A stretch of 6,699 bases of DNA. It comes from Bacteroidales bacterium (GTDB lineage: Bacteria > Bacteroidota > Bacteroidia > Bacteroidales > UBA7960). Positions 5,383-6,699 of the stretch are shown here, in pieces. The position numbers and the translations under genes were made by a program. The notes beneath the pieces are model-generated. The model searched no databases and was not told the origin of the DNA. It was given only the letters and a program-made list of their open reading frames with translations. Location of the stretch: the NCBI GenBank assembly GCA_007125275.1, contig SLDN01000153.1, forward strand, positions 1 to 6,699. The letters are read 5' to 3'. The first letter of the stretch is position 1. Every line of letters starts with the position of its first letter.

Positions 5383-6699
5383 TTACATTTTCTCCGGTAC
5401 ATCAATACCCAGCAGGGCCATGGAATTTTTGACGGCATAGGATGTAAGTTTTATCAGCTGAAGGCGGAAATCACTGACAGCCCTGTCGGGTTCATTCAGG
5501 ACAGAGTATTCATGGTAAAACTGATTAAATTCTTTACAAAGCTCGTAAACGTAGTTGGCAATTTGTGCCGGGCTGCATTCAGCGGCCGCTTCAGCAACTA
5601 CCTGCCCGAACCCGGATACATTTTTCAGCAAGGCCACCTCTTTGGCATTCATTAGGGAGGCATCAAGGTTAGGCCCCATGGGCTTCAGGCGGTCTTCACC
5701 TGCCTTGCGCATAATGGAAGCAATGCGGGCGTATGTATATTGTATGAAAGGGCCGGTGTTTCCATTAAAGTCGATGGATTCATCCGGGTTAAACAGCATG
5801 TTCTTTTTGGGGTCCACTTTTAGTATGAAATACTTAAGTGCTCCCATGGCAATCTTATGATAAAGTTCTTTTTTTTCGGCATCCTTAAAGTCGCCGGTCT
5901 TGCCCAGTTCTTCGGTGGTTTTGCGTGCCGTTTCATACATGTCACTCATCAGGTCGTCGGCATCTACCACGGTACCTTCGCGCGATTTCATGCGGCCATC
6001 GGGCAACTCTACCATTCCGTAGCTGAGGTGATGTATGGCATCGGCATAAGGCTCATCAAGCTTTTTGAGCACTTTTTTCAAAACATCAAAATGATAGTTT
6101 TGCTCGTTGCCAACCACATAAATCATTTTTTCAGGGGCAAAATCTTCGTAACGCAAACGAGCAGTGCCAATGTCCTGTGTCATATATACAGAGGTGCCAT
6201 CGGCGCGCAACAGAAGTTTTTCATCCATCTTATGCTCGGCAAGGTCGGCCCAAACGGAGCCATCTCCTTTCCTTACAAGCTTTCCACGTTTAACGCCATC
6301 AAGCACAATGTCACGGCCAAGCAGATAAGTATCAGACTCATAATAGATTTTATCAAAGCTTATCCCCATGCGCTCATAGGTCTGATCAAAGCCTTCGTAC
6401 ACCCAGGCGTTCATTGTTTCCCACACTTTCACCACCTCGGGGTCACGCTCTTCCCAGCGGCGCAACAGGGCTTGCGCTTCCTTCATTAGTGGTGCAGTTT
6501 TGCGGGCTTCCTCCTCACCTATGTCTTTCTCTTTTATGATGGATGCAACCTCCTGCCGCAAAGCAGTTTCAAACTGTACATAATAATCGCCAACCAGTTT
6601 ATCCCCCTTTTTGCCGGTGCTTTGGGGTGTTTCGCCATGGCCAAATTTCATCCAGGCCAGCATTGACTTACAGATATGAATGCCTCTGTCGTTGACCAG
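5383..6699 (-). CDS. argS: Arginyl-tRNA synthetase, C-terminal three quarters (5' partial)
   Basis: ArgRS attaches arginine to tRNA-Arg using ATP in the cytoplasm. The frame stays open to the right edge, so 438 residues are visible, beginning LVNDRGIHICKSMLAWMKFG. Roughly 150-160 N-terminal residues, including the HIGH-type ATP-binding motif, lie outside. Visible class Ia ArgRS landmarks are N-D-R-G-I-H-I-C-K-S (3-12), the G-D-Y-Y-V block, D-G-T-S-V-Y-M-T-Q-D-I-G (about 167-178), and G-R-M-K-S-R-E-G-T-V-V-D-A-D-D-L (about 235-250), which stands where other synthetases have KMSKS. The DALR-type anticodon-binding helical domain starts near G-P-F-I-Q-Y-T-Y-A-R-I (about 316-326) and runs to the end (M-A-L-L-G-I-D-V-P-E-K-M). 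There is no sign of decay. The M-K-S-R-E-G variant of the KMSKS loop is, as I recall, common in Bacteroidota ArgRS. It is first in the minus-strand row, 179 bp upstream of the PorE-like gene. Confidence 0.97.
   Translation of the reverse strand: MVNDRGIHICKSMLAWMKFGHGETPQSTGKKGDKLVGDYYVQFETALRQEVASIIKEKDIGEEEARKTAPLMKEAQALLRRWEERDPEVVKVWETMNAWVYEGFDQTYERMGISFDKIYYESDTYLLGRDIVLDGVKRGKLVRKGDGSVWADLAEHKMDEKLLLRADGTSVYMTQDIGTARLRYEDFAPEKMIYVVGNEQNYHFDVLKKVLKKLDEPYADAIHHLSYGMVELPDGRMKSREGTVVDADDLMSDMYETARKTTEELGKTGDFKDAEKKELYHKIAMGALKYFILKVDPKKNMLFNPDESIDFNGNTGPFIQYTYARIASIMRKAGEDRLKPMGPNLDASLMNAKEVALLKNVSGFGQVVAEAAAECSPAQIANYVYELCKEFNQFYHEYSVLNEPDRAVSDFRLQLIKLTSYAVKNSMALLGIDVPEKM

Noticed and set aside
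5857..6489. A 210-codon open frame on the plus strand
   Set aside because: It lies wholly antisense to argS, which has unmistakable conserved motifs. Its peptide is a Phe/His/Ile-rich translation of reversed codons with no recognisable domain.

Overview
The window looks like a piece of a Bacteroidota (Bacteroidetes) chromosome with ordinary base composition. Three observations support this. The large OmpA-type protein has the TPR, PD40 propeller, carboxypeptidase-regulatory-like and OmpA_C architecture known from that phylum. The gene between folA and dnaB encodes a family often labelled 'asparagine synthetase B' in Bacteroidota. The phylum's characteristic -7 promoter motif (TAnnTTTG) lies upstream of three genes, while Shine-Dalgarno sequences are mostly absent.

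Layout, left to right: the 3' end of folA (dihydrofolate reductase) on the plus strand runs off the left edge. It converges, with a 23-bp gap, on a row of four minus-strand genes. Read in their own direction these are argS (arginyl-tRNA synthetase, 5' end off the right edge), a PorE-like OmpA-family outer-membrane protein, dnaB (replicative helicase), and a secreted protein with a glutamine-amidotransferase-like nucleophile motif. Gaps between the minus-strand genes are 179, 160 and 91 bp. Each of the last three genes has its own candidate promoter, so they probably form separate transcription units. There is no gene-free stretch longer than 179 bp, and I see no tRNA, rRNA, CRISPR array, transposon or phage gene.

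Functionally this is mostly housekeeping: folate metabolism, tRNA charging and replication fork unwinding, with two cell-envelope proteins interleaved. No new multi-gene system is evident. The points most worth following up are: an SSB-like acidic tip (ending D-D-D-D-V-P-F) on DnaB; a promoter so close to the dnaB ATG that the message would be leaderless or start at an internal GTG with a good Shine-Dalgarno; the conserved-looking Cys/His/Glu set in the secreted protein, whose usual family name is probably wrong; and the match of the OmpA-family protein to the PorE component of the type IX secretion system.
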